Source: Ruminococcus turbiniformis
GTDB lineage: Bacteria; Bacillota; Clostridia; Lachnospirales; Lachnospiraceae
Direction of reading: 5' to 3'
DNA length: 64,000 nucleotides
Assembly: GCF_020687545.1 (NCBI RefSeq)
Contig: NZ_JAJEQX010000005.1
Location: 62,001-126,000, forward strand
Shown: one piece after another, positions 53,718 through 63,002 of the stretch
Position numbering within the stretch: the first letter of the stretch is position 1
Layout of the letters: every line of letters begins with the position of its first letter
The notes under the pieces: model-generated
Database searches by the model: none
Seen by the model: only the letters and a program-made list of their open reading frames with translations
Told to the model about the DNA's origin: nothing
Program-made: the position numbers and the translations under genes

Positions 53718-54629
53718 ATGATTTTTAAATTTGGCGAACAGCTTGTACCAATCAGCGGGGAGGAATGGGAGACAGACCAGGTGCCGGCTGTCTTCCTGAC
53801 AGATTCCAGACATGCGGAGGAAACGCTGGCAAAGGCGGGGATTATCTACGAAAATGAAATCCAGGTGGCAAAGATCGGATTCTGCAGACTGGAAAACCAG
53901 CAGGACTGTGTGGCCGGGACACTCTGCATTCCGAAGCTTCTGGATGTACTCGGCAGCAGATACAGGATGTACTTTTTTGTCAACAGAAGCAATGTGGTTA
54001 TTGTGGACGACGACGATTTTTCCGAACGGCTGATTCGGCGCATCCGGCAGAAGAAAACACATCAGGGAGAGACGAAAGAGCGGTTTATCTACAATTATGT
54101 CTCTGAATTTATGAGCAGGGATCTTGAGATGCTTGTCGCGTATGAGAGAAGGCTGCTGCGGATGGAGGAAGATGTAAGCCAGGAGCATATCACCAATTTT
54201 CAGACGAAGCTGATGCCGATCAGGAGAGAACTTCTGAATCTGCGAAGCTATTACGATGAGATCATGGACCTGACCAAAGAGCTGGAAGAAAATGAAAACG
54301 GGTTTTTCCTGAAAAAGCAGCTGAAATATTTCGGCACGCTGACGGACAGGGCGGACCGGCTTATGAGCAAGACGAGCCATCTGCTTGAATATGCCCAGCA
54401 GGTAAAGGAGGCCTGTCAGGCGCAGATCGACGCGAAGCAGAACAGCAATATGCAGTTTCTGACCGTGATCTCCACCATCTTCTTCCCGCTGACCGTGATC
54501 ACGGGTTGGTTCGGCATGAACTTTAAGGACATGCCGGGCATGGAGAATGGTTATCCGGCGGTTGTGGTCCTGAGTATTGTAGTCATTGTGGGATGTATTG
54601 TGATATTCAAGAAGAAACATATATTATAG
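53718..54629 (+). CDS. corA: CorA-family divalent cation transporter
   Basis: The product has 303 residues. The long cytoplasmic region ends in two C-terminal membrane helices, and the first carries the pore motif FGMNF (GMN). The last helix spans about residues 280-298. It should carry Mg2+ or another divalent cation. It lies 29 bases after ppk1, with a terminator at 54637-54685. Confidence 0.93.
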   Translation: MIFKFGEQLVPISGEEWETDQVPAVFLTDSRHAEETLAKAGIIYENEIQVAKIGFCRLENQQDCVAGTLCIPKLLDVLGSRYRMYFFVNRSNVVIVDDDDFSERLIRRIRQKKTHQGETKERFIYNYVSEFMSRDLEMLVAYERRLLRMEEDVSQEHITNFQTKLMPIRRELLNLRSYYDEIMDLTKELEENENGFFLKKQLKYFGTLTDRADRLMSKTSHLLEYAQQVKEACQAQIDAKQNSNMQFLTVISTIFFPLTVITGWFGMNFKDMPGMENGYPAVVVLSIVVIVGCIVIFKKKHIL

Positions 54630-54636
54630 GAAATAC

Positions 54637-54685
54637 AAAAAAGCCAGCGGGTTCGGAAGGTAAGCTTCCGGCCCGCCGGCTTTTT
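54637..54685. terminator. Terminator after corA
   Basis: AAAAAGCC-GCGGG-CGGAAG pairs with CTTCCG-CCCGC-GGCTTTTT, with small bulges and a short loop around 54660-54664. A T-run closes it. Confidence 0.85.
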
Positions 54686-54733
54686 GCCGGCGTCTGTAAA
54701 ATCTGCTTTTGCCGGTAAATTCTGTTTTAAGAT

Positions 54734-55129
54734 CTATTCGGATTCCGGAGGATTGCTGATTCCGAGAACTTTCCTTGTCAGTCTCCGGTCATCCTCCGAC
54801 GCGTTCCGGTAGTGTGTCAGAAGAGTAAGCTCCTCGCGGGACAGATAGATGGTATCCGCGCTTTCCACAATCATACCGGTGAAATACGGGCCGGAACTCT
54901 CGTTTATGATGCCCGCGCCCGTGCAGTTCTGTGTAATCAGCTGCTCCAGCGGGATCTGATAGATGTCGGCGATGCGGATCAGGATGTCGACATCGGGCAC
55001 GCGGATTCCTCTCTCGTAGTTGGAGTATGCCTGGCGCGAAATATTCAGTTTTCTGCCGATCTGTTCCTGCGTATAGTCGTGGTCGCATCTCAGTCTTTTC
55101 AAATTCGCTGAAAGTTGAATATTCGGCAC
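54734..55129 (-). CDS. XRE-family helix-turn-helix regulator
   Basis: The product has 131 residues. The HTH_3 domain occupies residues about 8-62 (LKRLRCDHDYTQEQIGRKL, ISRQAYSNYERG). The C-terminal 65 residues include a PYFTGMIVESADTIYLSREELTL segment of unknown role. It is transcribed alone from an A+T-rich region. TATAAT-like sequence lies on the minus strand at 55172-55177. The target genes are unknown. Confidence 0.88.
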   Translation of the reverse strand: MPNIQLSANLKRLRCDHDYTQEQIGRKLNISRQAYSNYERGIRVPDVDILIRIADIYQIPLEQLITQNCTGAGIINESSGPYFTGMIVESADTIYLSREELTLLTHYRNASEDDRRLTRKVLGISNPPESE

Positions 55130-55302
55130 GGGCTCACCTCCATTTACAAGAAACTTCTGAAATTAGCTCTCATTATAACAATTTTTCCTGCAAATAAAGG
55201 GATATGCCACGAAAGGGAGAAAAACAGAAAAATGCAACAAAACGTTGCGGACTGCCTGCGTGCGTTTTGACCGGAAGGAGCGGAGACGCACGCGGGGCAA
55301 AG
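55130..55302. other. Intergenic region between two minus-strand genes
   Basis: The 173 bases contain the upstream region of the XRE gene, with TATAAT on the minus strand at 55172-55177 and a weak -35. No other element was found. Confidence 0.3.
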
Positions 55303-55752
55303 CTACATTCTGCTCAGTGTACTGTTGTGGTATTCCGGCGAATAGGTGACATCTTTGCCGAGCCAGTCCGGAGCCTGGTAGGACTTCGCTGACTCTTCGT
55401 CGGGAAACTCAATCTCGGCGATGACAAGCGGAGCCAGATCGCCTTCAAAGATGTCCAGCTCCAGCGTCAGCCCGCCCTCCAGAGGAATCTCATACCGCTT
55501 CTTCTGAATGATCCGGCCGTCGGCTTTTGATTTCAGATGCTCATAGCCCTCCGGAGACAGCGGCAGGTTGTACTCTTCGCGAACCATAAGCCCGCTGGAC
55601 TTATAGGTGAGATAAAAGTCGTCGTTATCCCGTCTCACCCGCACGACCGGGCGCGTGCACAGGTATCCCTGTTCGATCCGCCGGCAGGGAAAATCCTCCG
55701 GCCGGAACGGAAGCTGATCTGTGCTGATAAGAAATTTCCTTTCGATTTCCAT
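55303..55752 (-). CDS. CYTH-domain triphosphate-processing protein
   Basis: The product has 149 residues. The diagnostic E-x-E-x-K motif is EIERK at residues 2-6. It has acidic and basic strand residues of the triphosphate tunnel, such as RVRRDNDDFYLTYK and ELDIFEGDLAPLVIAEIEF. Such enzymes hydrolyse tripolyphosphate or nucleotide triphosphates. ppk1 lies 2 kb away, but no functional link is shown. The ATG begins within the usual EIERKF start. Confidence 0.9.
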   Translation of the reverse strand: MEIERKFLISTDQLPFRPEDFPCRRIEQGYLCTRPVVRVRRDNDDFYLTYKSSGLMVREEYNLPLSPEGYEHLKSKADGRIIQKKRYEIPLEGGLTLELDIFEGDLAPLVIAEIEFPDEESAKSYQAPDWLGKDVTYSPEYHNSTLSRM

Positions 55753-55977
55753 AAGACTGTATGCCTCCCTGATGCGTTTTTTATGGCAACATTATAAATT
55801 ATTTTTCAAATATATACCATACTGAAAATGAACCGTTGCAATTGATATTTCCGTCTGCTAAACTGGACAGGGAACATTGATTTTCCGGCGTGGATCCGGC
55901 AGAGGCCGTGTATGTTTCCGGAGAAACGGAATGTCTGTGCCGGAGCGTCAGGAGGCAGAACAGGAGGCTGAATTAAG
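55753..55977. other. Divergent intergenic region, CYTH gene to DJ-1 gene
   Basis: The 225 bases contain GTTTC-cgga-GAAAC near 55914-55927 and two AGGAGG sequences about 14 bases apart before the DJ-1 ATG. The second AGGAGG is about 11 bases from the start. No clear promoter hexamers were found. Confidence 0.3.
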
Positions 55978-56529
55978 ATGAAGAAAGTATGTGTTTTTCT
56001 GGCAGATGGGTTTGAGGAGATTGAAGGGCTTACGGTTGTGGATGTTCTGCGGCGTGCGGGCGTGGAGACAGAGACAGTGTCTGTCATGGGAAGAAAACAG
56101 ATCAGCGGCGCCCACGGTATCGGAATTAAGGCGGACTGCGTTTTTGAAGACGCCGGTGCGGAGAATGCGGATATGCTCGTGCTGCCCGGAGGAATGCCCG
56201 GGACGCTCCATCTGAAAGAACACAGGGAACTGGGAGAACTTCTGAAACGGTTTGACAGAGAAGAAAAATATATTGCGGCGATCTGCGCGGCTCCGACCGT
56301 ACTGGGCGGACTCGGTATACTGAAAGGAAGAAAGGCGTGCTGTTATCCCTCATGCGAGGGGGATCTTGACTGCGCGGAGGTGTCAGAAGACCCGGTGGTA
56401 ACAGACGGACATATCACGACGAGCCGCGGCATGGGAACGGCGATTCCGTTCGCACTGAAGCTGACCGCACTGCTCTGCGGAGAGGAAAAAGCGGGGGAAA
56501 TCGGAAAATCTATCGTGTATCAGGCGTAA
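55978..56529 (+). CDS. DJ-1/PfpI-family protein (ThiJ-like)
   Basis: The product has 183 residues. The nucleophile Cys lies in YIAAICAAPTVLG near residue 102. FLADGFEEIEGLTVVDVL at the start contains the conserved Glu. GHITTSRGMGTAIPFALKL completes the family pattern. Members act as deglycase/glyoxalase or chaperone-like proteins, and the precise role here is open. It is a stand-alone gene before tig. Confidence 0.92.
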   Translation: MKKVCVFLADGFEEIEGLTVVDVLRRAGVETETVSVMGRKQISGAHGIGIKADCVFEDAGAENADMLVLPGGMPGTLHLKEHRELGELLKRFDREEKYIAAICAAPTVLGGLGILKGRKACCYPSCEGDLDCAEVSEDPVVTDGHITTSRGMGTAIPFALKLTALLCGEEKAGEIGKSIVYQA

Positions 56530-56554
56530 GACGCACGTTTAAGGCAGAAAGTAC

Positions 56555-56583
56555 TGGAAATATGGGGATTTATGTGCTATACT
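56555..56583 (+). promoter_or_regulatory. Possible promoter of tig
   Basis: TGGAAA (56555-56560) and TATACT (56578-56583) are 17 bases apart. The -35 is only four of six. The leader before tig would be about 70 bases and ends with AAGGAGGA. Confidence 0.45.
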
Positions 56584-56662
56584 ATTCCAATGACTGCAAA
56601 TGTATGCTGTGCGGTGACCGAGCGCGGCAATTCAATACTTTGCGCATTCAAGGAGGAAGAAA

Positions 56663-57952
56663 ATGAGTTTACAGGTAGAAAAATTAGAACATAATATGGC
56701 GAAGCTGACGATCGAGGTGTCGGCTGAGGATGTGGAGAAAGCGCTTCAGGCAGCATATCTGAAAGAGCGCAGCAAAATCAGCCTTCCGGGATTCCGTAAA
56801 GGCAAGGTTCCGCGCCAGATGATCGAGAAGATGTACGGACCGGAAGTGTTCTATGATGAGGCTGCAAATCATATGATTTCAGAGGCCTATGGAAAAGCTT
56901 ACGACGAGTGTGAGCTTGAGATCTCTTCCCAGCCGAAGATCGAGATCACACAGCTTGAGAAGGGCAAGCCGTTCATTTTCACAGCGGAAGTTGCCGTGAA
57001 GCCGGAGGTAACACTCGGTGAATATAAAGGACTGAAAGTGGATAAGTATTCCACAAGAGTGACACAGAAAGAAGTTGACGAGGAGATCGACAGAGAGCGC
57101 GAGCGCAGCGCAAGAACAGTCGATGTGACAGACAGAGCCGTACAGGACAAGGATCAGGTTGTGCTTGACTTTGAAGGATTTGTGGACGGCGAGGCTTTTG
57201 AGGGCGGAAAAGGCGAGAAATATCCGCTGACAATCGGTTCCGGATCATTCATCCCGGGATTCGAGGAGCAGTTAATCGGTGCTGAGATCGGCAAAGAGAT
57301 GGAAGTCAAAGTGACATTCCCGGAGGATTATCATTCAACAGATCTGGCCGGAAAAGAAGCTGTGTTCAAATGCACAGTTCATGAGATCAAGGCAAAAGAG
57401 CTTCCGGAGCTGGATGATGAGTTCGTATCCGACGTATCCGACAAGAGCGAGACAGTAGATGACTACAAGGCTGAGGTAAAGGCCAAGATCAAAGAGCGCA
57501 AAGAGCGCGAGGGCAAGCAGAAGAAAGAGGATCAGGCTGTGGAGAAGGCTGTGGAGAACGCAGAGATCGATATTCCGGAGCCGATGATCGACCTGCATAC
57601 AAGACAGATGGCAGATGATTTTGCGCGCCGCATCATGCAGCAGGGCCTGACACTGGAGCAGTACTTCCAGTTTACAGGACTGTCTGAGGAGAAGATGATG
57701 GAGGAGTTCCGTCCCCAGGCTGAGAAGCGCATCCGCACAAGACTCGTGCTGGAGGCAGTTGCAGCTGCGGAGAACATCGAGGTGACAGACGAGCGTCTCG
57801 ATGAGGAACTTCAGAAGATGGCTGACTCCTACCAGATGGAAGTTGACAAGCTCAAAGAGTTCATGGGCGACAACGAGAAGAAGCAGATGAAAGAAGACAT
57901 CGCGGTACAGGATGCGGTGACTCTGATTACAGATGCGGCAGTAGAAGAATAG
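56663..57952 (+). CDS. tig: Trigger factor
   Basis: The product has 429 residues. The ribosome-binding signature GFRKGKVPRQMIEKMYG lies near 44-60. The FKBP-type prolyl isomerase domain lies near 150-245 (QDKDQVVLDFEGFVDG). The helical C-terminal chaperone arms follow. It binds nascent chains at the ribosome exit. It precedes clpP-clpX-lon, and its own terminator separates them. Confidence 0.96.
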   Translation: MSLQVEKLEHNMAKLTIEVSAEDVEKALQAAYLKERSKISLPGFRKGKVPRQMIEKMYGPEVFYDEAANHMISEAYGKAYDECELEISSQPKIEITQLEKGKPFIFTAEVAVKPEVTLGEYKGLKVDKYSTRVTQKEVDEEIDRERERSARTVDVTDRAVQDKDQVVLDFEGFVDGEAFEGGKGEKYPLTIGSGSFIPGFEEQLIGAEIGKEMEVKVTFPEDYHSTDLAGKEAVFKCTVHEIKAKELPELDDEFVSDVSDKSETVDDYKAEVKAKIKERKEREGKQKKEDQAVEKAVENAEIDIPEPMIDLHTRQMADDFARRIMQQGLTLEQYFQFTGLSEEKMMEEFRPQAEKRIRTRLVLEAVAAAENIEVTDERLDEELQKMADSYQMEVDKLKEFMGDNEKKQMKEDIAVQDAVTLITDAAVEE

Positions 57953-57963
57953 GCAGTATTCTA

Positions 57964-57992
57964 AAAAGGTGTGCCGGACGGCGCACCTTTTG
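57964..57992 (+). terminator. Terminator after tig
   Basis: AAAAGGTGTGCC (57964-57975) pairs with GGCGCACCTTTT (57980-57991) around the loop ggac, with one G-U. Confidence 0.85.
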
Positions 57993-58076
57993 TCAGAAAA
58001 GAGACATTTTCATAAAAACAAAGCAAGATAAAAAGAAGAAAAGAGAAAGAAGAAAGAAGAAAGAAGGGGAATGACG

Positions 58077-58658
58077 ATGAGTTTGGTACCTTATGTCATT
58101 GAGCAGACAAGCCGCGGAGAGCGGTCCTATGATATCTATTCAAGGCTGCTTAAAGAGAGAATTATTTTCCTCGGGGAAGAGGTCAACGATGTTTCGGCCA
58201 GCGTGGTAGTGGCACAGCTTCTCTTTCTTGAGGCGGATGATCCGGACAAGGACATTCAGCTTTACATCAACAGTCCGGGAGGATCTGTCACTGCGGGAAT
58301 GGCGATCTATGACACCATGCAGTATATCAAGTGCGACGTCTCCACCGTGTGTATCGGAATGGCGGCCAGCATGGGTGCGTTCCTGCTTGCAGGCGGAAAG
58401 AAGGGCAAGAGATTCGCGCTTCCGAACGCGGAGATCATGATTCATCAGCCGTCGGGAGGAGCCCAGGGACAGGCGACAGAGATCCAGATCGCGGCAGAGC
58501 ATATTCTGAAGACAAAGCAGAAATTAAACGAGATTCTCGCCGCAAACACAGGCAAGCCTCTTGAGACGATCAAAGCCGACACAGAGCGTGACAACTTCAT
58601 GTCCGCGGCAGAGGCGAAAGAATACGGTCTGATCGACGAAGTGATCACAAACCACTAA
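58077..58658 (+). CDS. clpP: ATP-dependent Clp protease proteolytic subunit
   Basis: The product has 193 residues from ATG 58077, giving the standard MSLVPYV start; ATG 58071 touches the GAAGGGGA ribosome binding sequence, while 58077 has a six-base gap. The catalytic triad is S98 (GMAASMGA), H123 (MIHQPSGG) and D172. It forms the tetradecameric chamber fed by ClpX, encoded 21 bases downstream. Confidence 0.96.
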   Translation: MSLVPYVIEQTSRGERSYDIYSRLLKERIIFLGEEVNDVSASVVVAQLLFLEADDPDKDIQLYINSPGGSVTAGMAIYDTMQYIKCDVSTVCIGMAASMGAFLLAGGKKGKRFALPNAEIMIHQPSGGAQGQATEIQIAAEHILKTKQKLNEILAANTGKPLETIKADTERDNFMSAAEAKEYGLIDEVITNH

Positions 58659-58679
58659 TACCGGTATGAGGTGAATAAC

Positions 58680-59951
58680 ATGGCAGGAAAAATGATGGAT
58701 GATATTGTGAGGTGCTCTTTCTGCAACAAGACGCAGGCGCAGGTGAGAAAGCTGATCGCCGGACCGAACGGCACCTACATCTGTGACGAGTGCATCGGAA
58801 TCTGCTCCGAGATCATCGAGGAGGAACTGGATTACGATGACAGAGAGGCGTTTGACGATATCAATCTTCTGACGCCGGAGGAGATCAAAGCGTTTCTTGA
58901 CGATTATGTGATCGGTCAGGATGAGGCGAAGAAAGTTCTCTCGGTTGCAGTGTACAATCATTACAAAAGAATCATGGCCGGGCAGGATCTCGGTGTTGAG
59001 CTCCAGAAGAGCAACATTCTGATGCTGGGACCGACCGGCTGTGGAAAGACTCTGCTTGCCCAGACTCTGGCGAAGATTCTCAATGTGCCCTTTGCCATCG
59101 CGGATGCGACGGCGCTGACAGAGGCCGGATATGTGGGCGAGGATGTGGAGAACATTCTCCTCAAGGTAATCCAGGCGGCGGACGGGGATATTGAGCGTGC
59201 CGAGCACGGGATTATCTATATCGATGAGATCGACAAGATTACGAGAAAATCAGAGAATCCCTCCATTACCCGCGACGTATCGGGAGAGGGCGTTCAGCAG
59301 GCGCTGCTCAAGATCATCGAGGGAACGGTGGCTTCCGTGCCTCCGCAGGGCGGGCGCAAACACCCGCATCAGGAGCTGATCCAGATCGATACGACGAACA
59401 TTCTGTTTATCTGCGGCGGAGCTTTTGAGGGAATCGACAAGATCATCGAGACACGGCTTGACAGAAAATCCATCGGCTTTAACGCGGAGATCGCCACAAA
59501 GCACGAGTACGATATGGATGTGCTTCTTCACGAAGTGCTTCCCCAGGATCTTGTGAAATACGGACTGATTCCAGAGCTCGTTGGAAGGCTGCCGATTACG
59601 GTGTCGCTGAATCTCCTCGACAAGGAGGCGCTGATCCGTATTCTCACGGAGCCGAAGAGCGCAATTGTAAAGCAGTATCAGAAGCTGCTTGAGCTGGACG
59701 GGGTGAAACTGGAGTTTGACCGGGATGCGCTTGTCGCGATCGCTGAGACGACTCTCGCGCGTAAGACGGGGGCGAGAGGCTTAAGAGCGATCATGGAGAA
59801 AATCATGATGGATACGATGTTTACAGTCCCGTCAGATGAAACAATCAAGGAATGCCGTATCACGAAGGATGCGGTTACAGGCAGCGGAAGTCCGCTGTAT
59901 CTGAGAGATGGCGAGGAACGCAGATCGTTCCTTACATCAGAGAGCGCATAA
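58680..59951 (+). CDS. clpX: ATP-dependent Clp protease ATP-binding subunit ClpX
   Basis: The product has 423 residues from ATG 58680, just after GAGGTGA; a GTG at 58671 overlaps that site. The N-terminal zinc-binding domain has CSFC and CDEC. Walker A is GPTGCGKT near 120, and Walker B is IIYIDEIDK. It unfolds and feeds substrates to ClpP. lon follows after a hairpin-bearing gap. Confidence 0.96.
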   Translation: MAGKMMDDIVRCSFCNKTQAQVRKLIAGPNGTYICDECIGICSEIIEEELDYDDREAFDDINLLTPEEIKAFLDDYVIGQDEAKKVLSVAVYNHYKRIMAGQDLGVELQKSNILMLGPTGCGKTLLAQTLAKILNVPFAIADATALTEAGYVGEDVENILLKVIQAADGDIERAEHGIIYIDEIDKITRKSENPSITRDVSGEGVQQALLKIIEGTVASVPPQGGRKHPHQELIQIDTTNILFICGGAFEGIDKIIETRLDRKSIGFNAEIATKHEYDMDVLLHEVLPQDLVKYGLIPELVGRLPITVSLNLLDKEALIRILTEPKSAIVKQYQKLLELDGVKLEFDRDALVAIAETTLARKTGARGLRAIMEKIMMDTMFTVPSDETIKECRITKDAVTGSGSPLYLRDGEERRSFLTSESA

Positions 59952-59973
59952 GACGGCCCGGACAGGGCTTAAG

Positions 59974-60022
59974 GGGCGGGTGCAATGGAGTCTTTTGTCG
60001 GCCATATGTACCCGCTCTTTTT
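59974..60022 (+). terminator. Terminator-like hairpin between clpX and lon
   Basis: GGGCGGGTGCA (about 59974-59984) can pair with TGTACCCGCTC (60007-60017) with wobbles, across a 22-base loop, followed by TTTTT and then the lon AGGAGG. It may weaken read-through from clpX into lon. Confidence 0.5.
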
Positions 60023-60035
60023 AGGAGGAATATAA

Positions 60036-62354
60036 ATGGACAATGAGATAAAAAGCCTGCCTGTGGTGGCACTGAGAGGGATGACGATCCTGCCGGAGAT
60101 GGTTGTGCATTTTGATGTGAGCCGGGAGCGCTCTATTGCTGCTGTTCAGGAGGCGATGGCAGAGGAGCAGAAAATCTTTCTGACCGCGCAGAAGTCAATT
60201 GATACGGAGAATCCCGGCGTGGAGGATGTGTATGAGGTGGGGACGGTCGGGACGATCCGGCAGATCATCAAACTGCCGAAACATATTGTCCGGGTGCTTG
60301 TCTCCGGTGAGACGAGAGGAAGACTGCGCGGCCTGGAATTTTCCGACCCGTATCTGAGAGCGAAAGTAGAGATTATCGATGATTCTTCCGTTACCATTCC
60401 GGATGATCTGAATGCTGAGGCGATGGAGCGGGGACTCAAGGATATGCTTGCGGACTATGCCGCGAAGAACGGGAAGATGTCAAGAGAGACGGTTTCTCAG
60501 CTCATGGAAGTGAAGGGGCTTAAGAAACTGGTTGATGAGATCGCGGCGAATATCCCGCTCTACTATACAGAGCAGCAGGCGATATTAAGCGAGACGGATT
60601 TCTGGAAGCGGTATGAGAAACTCGCGTTTACCCTTGTGAACGAAGTACAGATCATAGGCATCAAAGAAGAGATTCAGAGAAAAGTAAAAGAGCGCGTGGA
60701 CAAACACCAGAGGGAATATATCCTCAGGGAACAGCTAAAGCTGATCCGGGAAGAACTGGGAGAAGAGTCCACCATATCGGACGCGGAAGAGTTTGAGAAC
60801 GCGCTGAAAAAACTTAAGGCGCCGAAAGAAGTGAAAGAAAAACTCCAGAAAGAAATCAACCGGTTCAAGAGCTCACTGAACTCACCCGCTGAAAACGGCG
60901 TCATCCGCACGTACATTGAGACACTGCTGGAGATGCCCTGGGATAAGGCATGCAGGGACAACAATGACATCGAATACGCGAAAAAGGTTCTCGAGGAAGA
61001 CCACTACGGTCTGGAACAGGTGAAGGAGCGTATCCTGGAATTTCTGGCTGTGCGTACACTGACAAAGAAAGGAGACAGCCCGATTCTCTGTCTGGCAGGA
61101 CCTCCGGGAACCGGAAAAACTTCCATCGCAAAGTCTCTTGCAAGGGCGCTGAAAAAGCCCTATGTGCGGATTTCTCTCGGCGGAGTGCGGGATGAGGCGG
61201 AGATCCGGGGACACAGGAAGACGTACGTGGGCGCCATGCCCGGACGGATCGCCAACGGCATCCGCACTGCGGGCGTGAAAAACCCGGTTATGCTGCTCGA
61301 CGAGATCGACAAGGTGAGCACGGATTATAAGGGGGATACGTTCTCCGCTCTTCTCGAAGTATTGGACAGTGAGCAGAACAGCAGATTCCGTGACCATTAT
61401 CTGGAAGTGCCGCTGGATCTCTCGGAGGTTATGTTTATTACAACGGCAAACACGCTGCAGACGATACCGCGTCCGCTTCTCGACCGTATGGAAGTGATCG
61501 AGATCAGCAGCTACACGGAAAATGAAAAGCTGCATATCGCCATGGAACATCTGATCCCGAAACAGCTTGAAAAGCACGGACTTACGCCGGAACAGCTTAC
61601 GTTCAGCAGACATGCCATCTGGAAGATGGCCCGGAACTATACGAAAGAAGCCGGTGTGCGCCAGCTTGAGCGGGAGATCGGCAATGTGTGCAGAAAGGCG
61701 GCAAAAGAGATCCTCACCACGGACCGGGAGAAGATCAGTGTGACAGACCGCAACATTCACCGGTTCCTCGGAAAGGAGAAATACAGCTATCAGATGGCCA
61801 ACCCGGCTCCGGAAGTCGGAATCGTGCGCGGCCTGGCGTGGACGAGCGTGGGCGGAGACACCCTTCAGATCGAAGTCAACGTCATGCCGGGATCCGGGGA
61901 GCTGCTGCTGACAGGACAGATGGGCGATGTGATGAAAGAGTCGGCTCAGGCCGGAATCAGCTACATACGCTCGGTGAGCCGCAGGTATCATGTGGCGGAT
62001 GATTTCTTTGAAAAGCATGACATCCACCTCCATATCCCGGAGGGGGCGGTCCCGAAAGACGGACCGAGCGCCGGAATCACCATGGCCACGGCCATGCTCT
62101 CGGCAGTCACGGAGAGAAAGGTGCGCTCAGACCTGGCCATGACCGGAGAGATCACGCTGAGAGGGCGGGTGCTGCCGATCGGAGGGCTCAAAGAAAAGCT
62201 TCTTGCGGCCAAAGCGGCCGGGATCAAGACCGTGCTCATTCCAAAAGAGAACCGGGCGGATGTGGAGGAACTTTCCCAGGAGATTACGAAAGGGCTTGAA
62301 ATTCTCCCGGTGGAAAATATGGATGAAGTGCTTGAGACGGCGTTCGCCGAATAA
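60036..62354 (+). CDS. lon: ATP-dependent Lon protease
   Basis: The product has 772 residues. The N-terminal substrate domain runs to about residue 200. Walker A is GPPGTGKTS near 355. The serine-lysine catalytic dyad is S678 (KDGPSAGIT) and K721 (GGLKEKLL). It degrades misfolded and regulatory proteins. Length and spacing match bacterial LonA. engB follows after 33 bases. Confidence 0.96.
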   Translation: MDNEIKSLPVVALRGMTILPEMVVHFDVSRERSIAAVQEAMAEEQKIFLTAQKSIDTENPGVEDVYEVGTVGTIRQIIKLPKHIVRVLVSGETRGRLRGLEFSDPYLRAKVEIIDDSSVTIPDDLNAEAMERGLKDMLADYAAKNGKMSRETVSQLMEVKGLKKLVDEIAANIPLYYTEQQAILSETDFWKRYEKLAFTLVNEVQIIGIKEEIQRKVKERVDKHQREYILREQLKLIREELGEESTISDAEEFENALKKLKAPKEVKEKLQKEINRFKSSLNSPAENGVIRTYIETLLEMPWDKACRDNNDIEYAKKVLEEDHYGLEQVKERILEFLAVRTLTKKGDSPILCLAGPPGTGKTSIAKSLARALKKPYVRISLGGVRDEAEIRGHRKTYVGAMPGRIANGIRTAGVKNPVMLLDEIDKVSTDYKGDTFSALLEVLDSEQNSRFRDHYLEVPLDLSEVMFITTANTLQTIPRPLLDRMEVIEISSYTENEKLHIAMEHLIPKQLEKHGLTPEQLTFSRHAIWKMARNYTKEAGVRQLEREIGNVCRKAAKEILTTDREKISVTDRNIHRFLGKEKYSYQMANPAPEVGIVRGLAWTSVGGDTLQIEVNVMPGSGELLLTGQMGDVMKESAQAGISYIRSVSRRYHVADDFFEKHDIHLHIPEGAVPKDGPSAGITMATAMLSAVTERKVRSDLAMTGEITLRGRVLPIGGLKEKLLAAKAAGIKTVLIPKENRADVEELSQEITKGLEILPVENMDEVLETAFAE

Positions 62355-62387
62355 AAGGAAAAGACTGTGCAGATGACAGGAGGAAAT

Positions 62388-63002
62388 ATGGTAATCAGAA
62401 GTATCAATCTGGAAACAGTGTGCGGGGTGACGAGCACTCTGCCTGTAAACGGCAGGCCGGAAGTTGCCTTTGCGGGAAAATCCAATGTGGGCAAATCTTC
62501 CCTGATCAATGCGCTGGTAAACCGGAAGTCGTACGCGCGGACTTCCGCCACTCCGGGGAAGACGCAGACGATCAATTTCTATAATATCAACGGGGAGATG
62601 TATCTTGTGGATCTTCCCGGCTACGGATATGCCAGGGTGTCAGAACGGGAGAAAGAGCAGTGGGGAAAGATGATCGAGAGATATCTGCACGGCTCAAAAC
62701 AGCTGAAAGCCGTGTTCCTTCTCATCGATATCCGGCACGAACCATCGGCAAATGACAGGCTGATGTACGAGTGGGTCGTAAATCAGGGATTTGAACCTGT
62801 TATAATCGCGACGAAACTGGACAAAATAAAACGGAGTCAGATACAGAAGCATGTGAAAATGTTAAGGGAAGGACTCTCGCTTGTCCCGGGAACAAAGGTG
62901 ATCCCGTTTTCTTCCGTGACGAAGCAGGGACGGGACGAGATATGGGAGTTCATTGAAAGCGAATGTCTGGAACAAGGCGGGGAGGCGCAGGATGGAGAAT
63001 AG
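62388..63002 (+). CDS. engB: Ribosome biogenesis GTPase EngB (YsxC/YihA)
   Basis: The product has 204 residues from ATG 62388, with AGGAGG eight bases upstream; an ATG at 62367 has none. G1 is GKSNVGKSS, G3 is DLPGYGYA, and G4 is TKLD. It helps assemble the large ribosomal subunit. The next gene starts inside its 3' end. The order lon-engB is common in Firmicutes. Confidence 0.95.
   Translation: MVIRSINLETVCGVTSTLPVNGRPEVAFAGKSNVGKSSLINALVNRKSYARTSATPGKTQTINFYNINGEMYLVDLPGYGYARVSEREKEQWGKMIERYLHGSKQLKAVFLLIDIRHEPSANDRLMYEWVVNQGFEPVIIATKLDKIKRSQIQKHVKMLREGLSLVPGTKVIPFSSVTKQGRDEIWEFIESECLEQGGEAQDGE

Noticed and set aside
60882-62033. 383-codon minus-strand frame opposite lon
   Set aside because: It is an antisense shadow of a complete, well-conserved lon gene.
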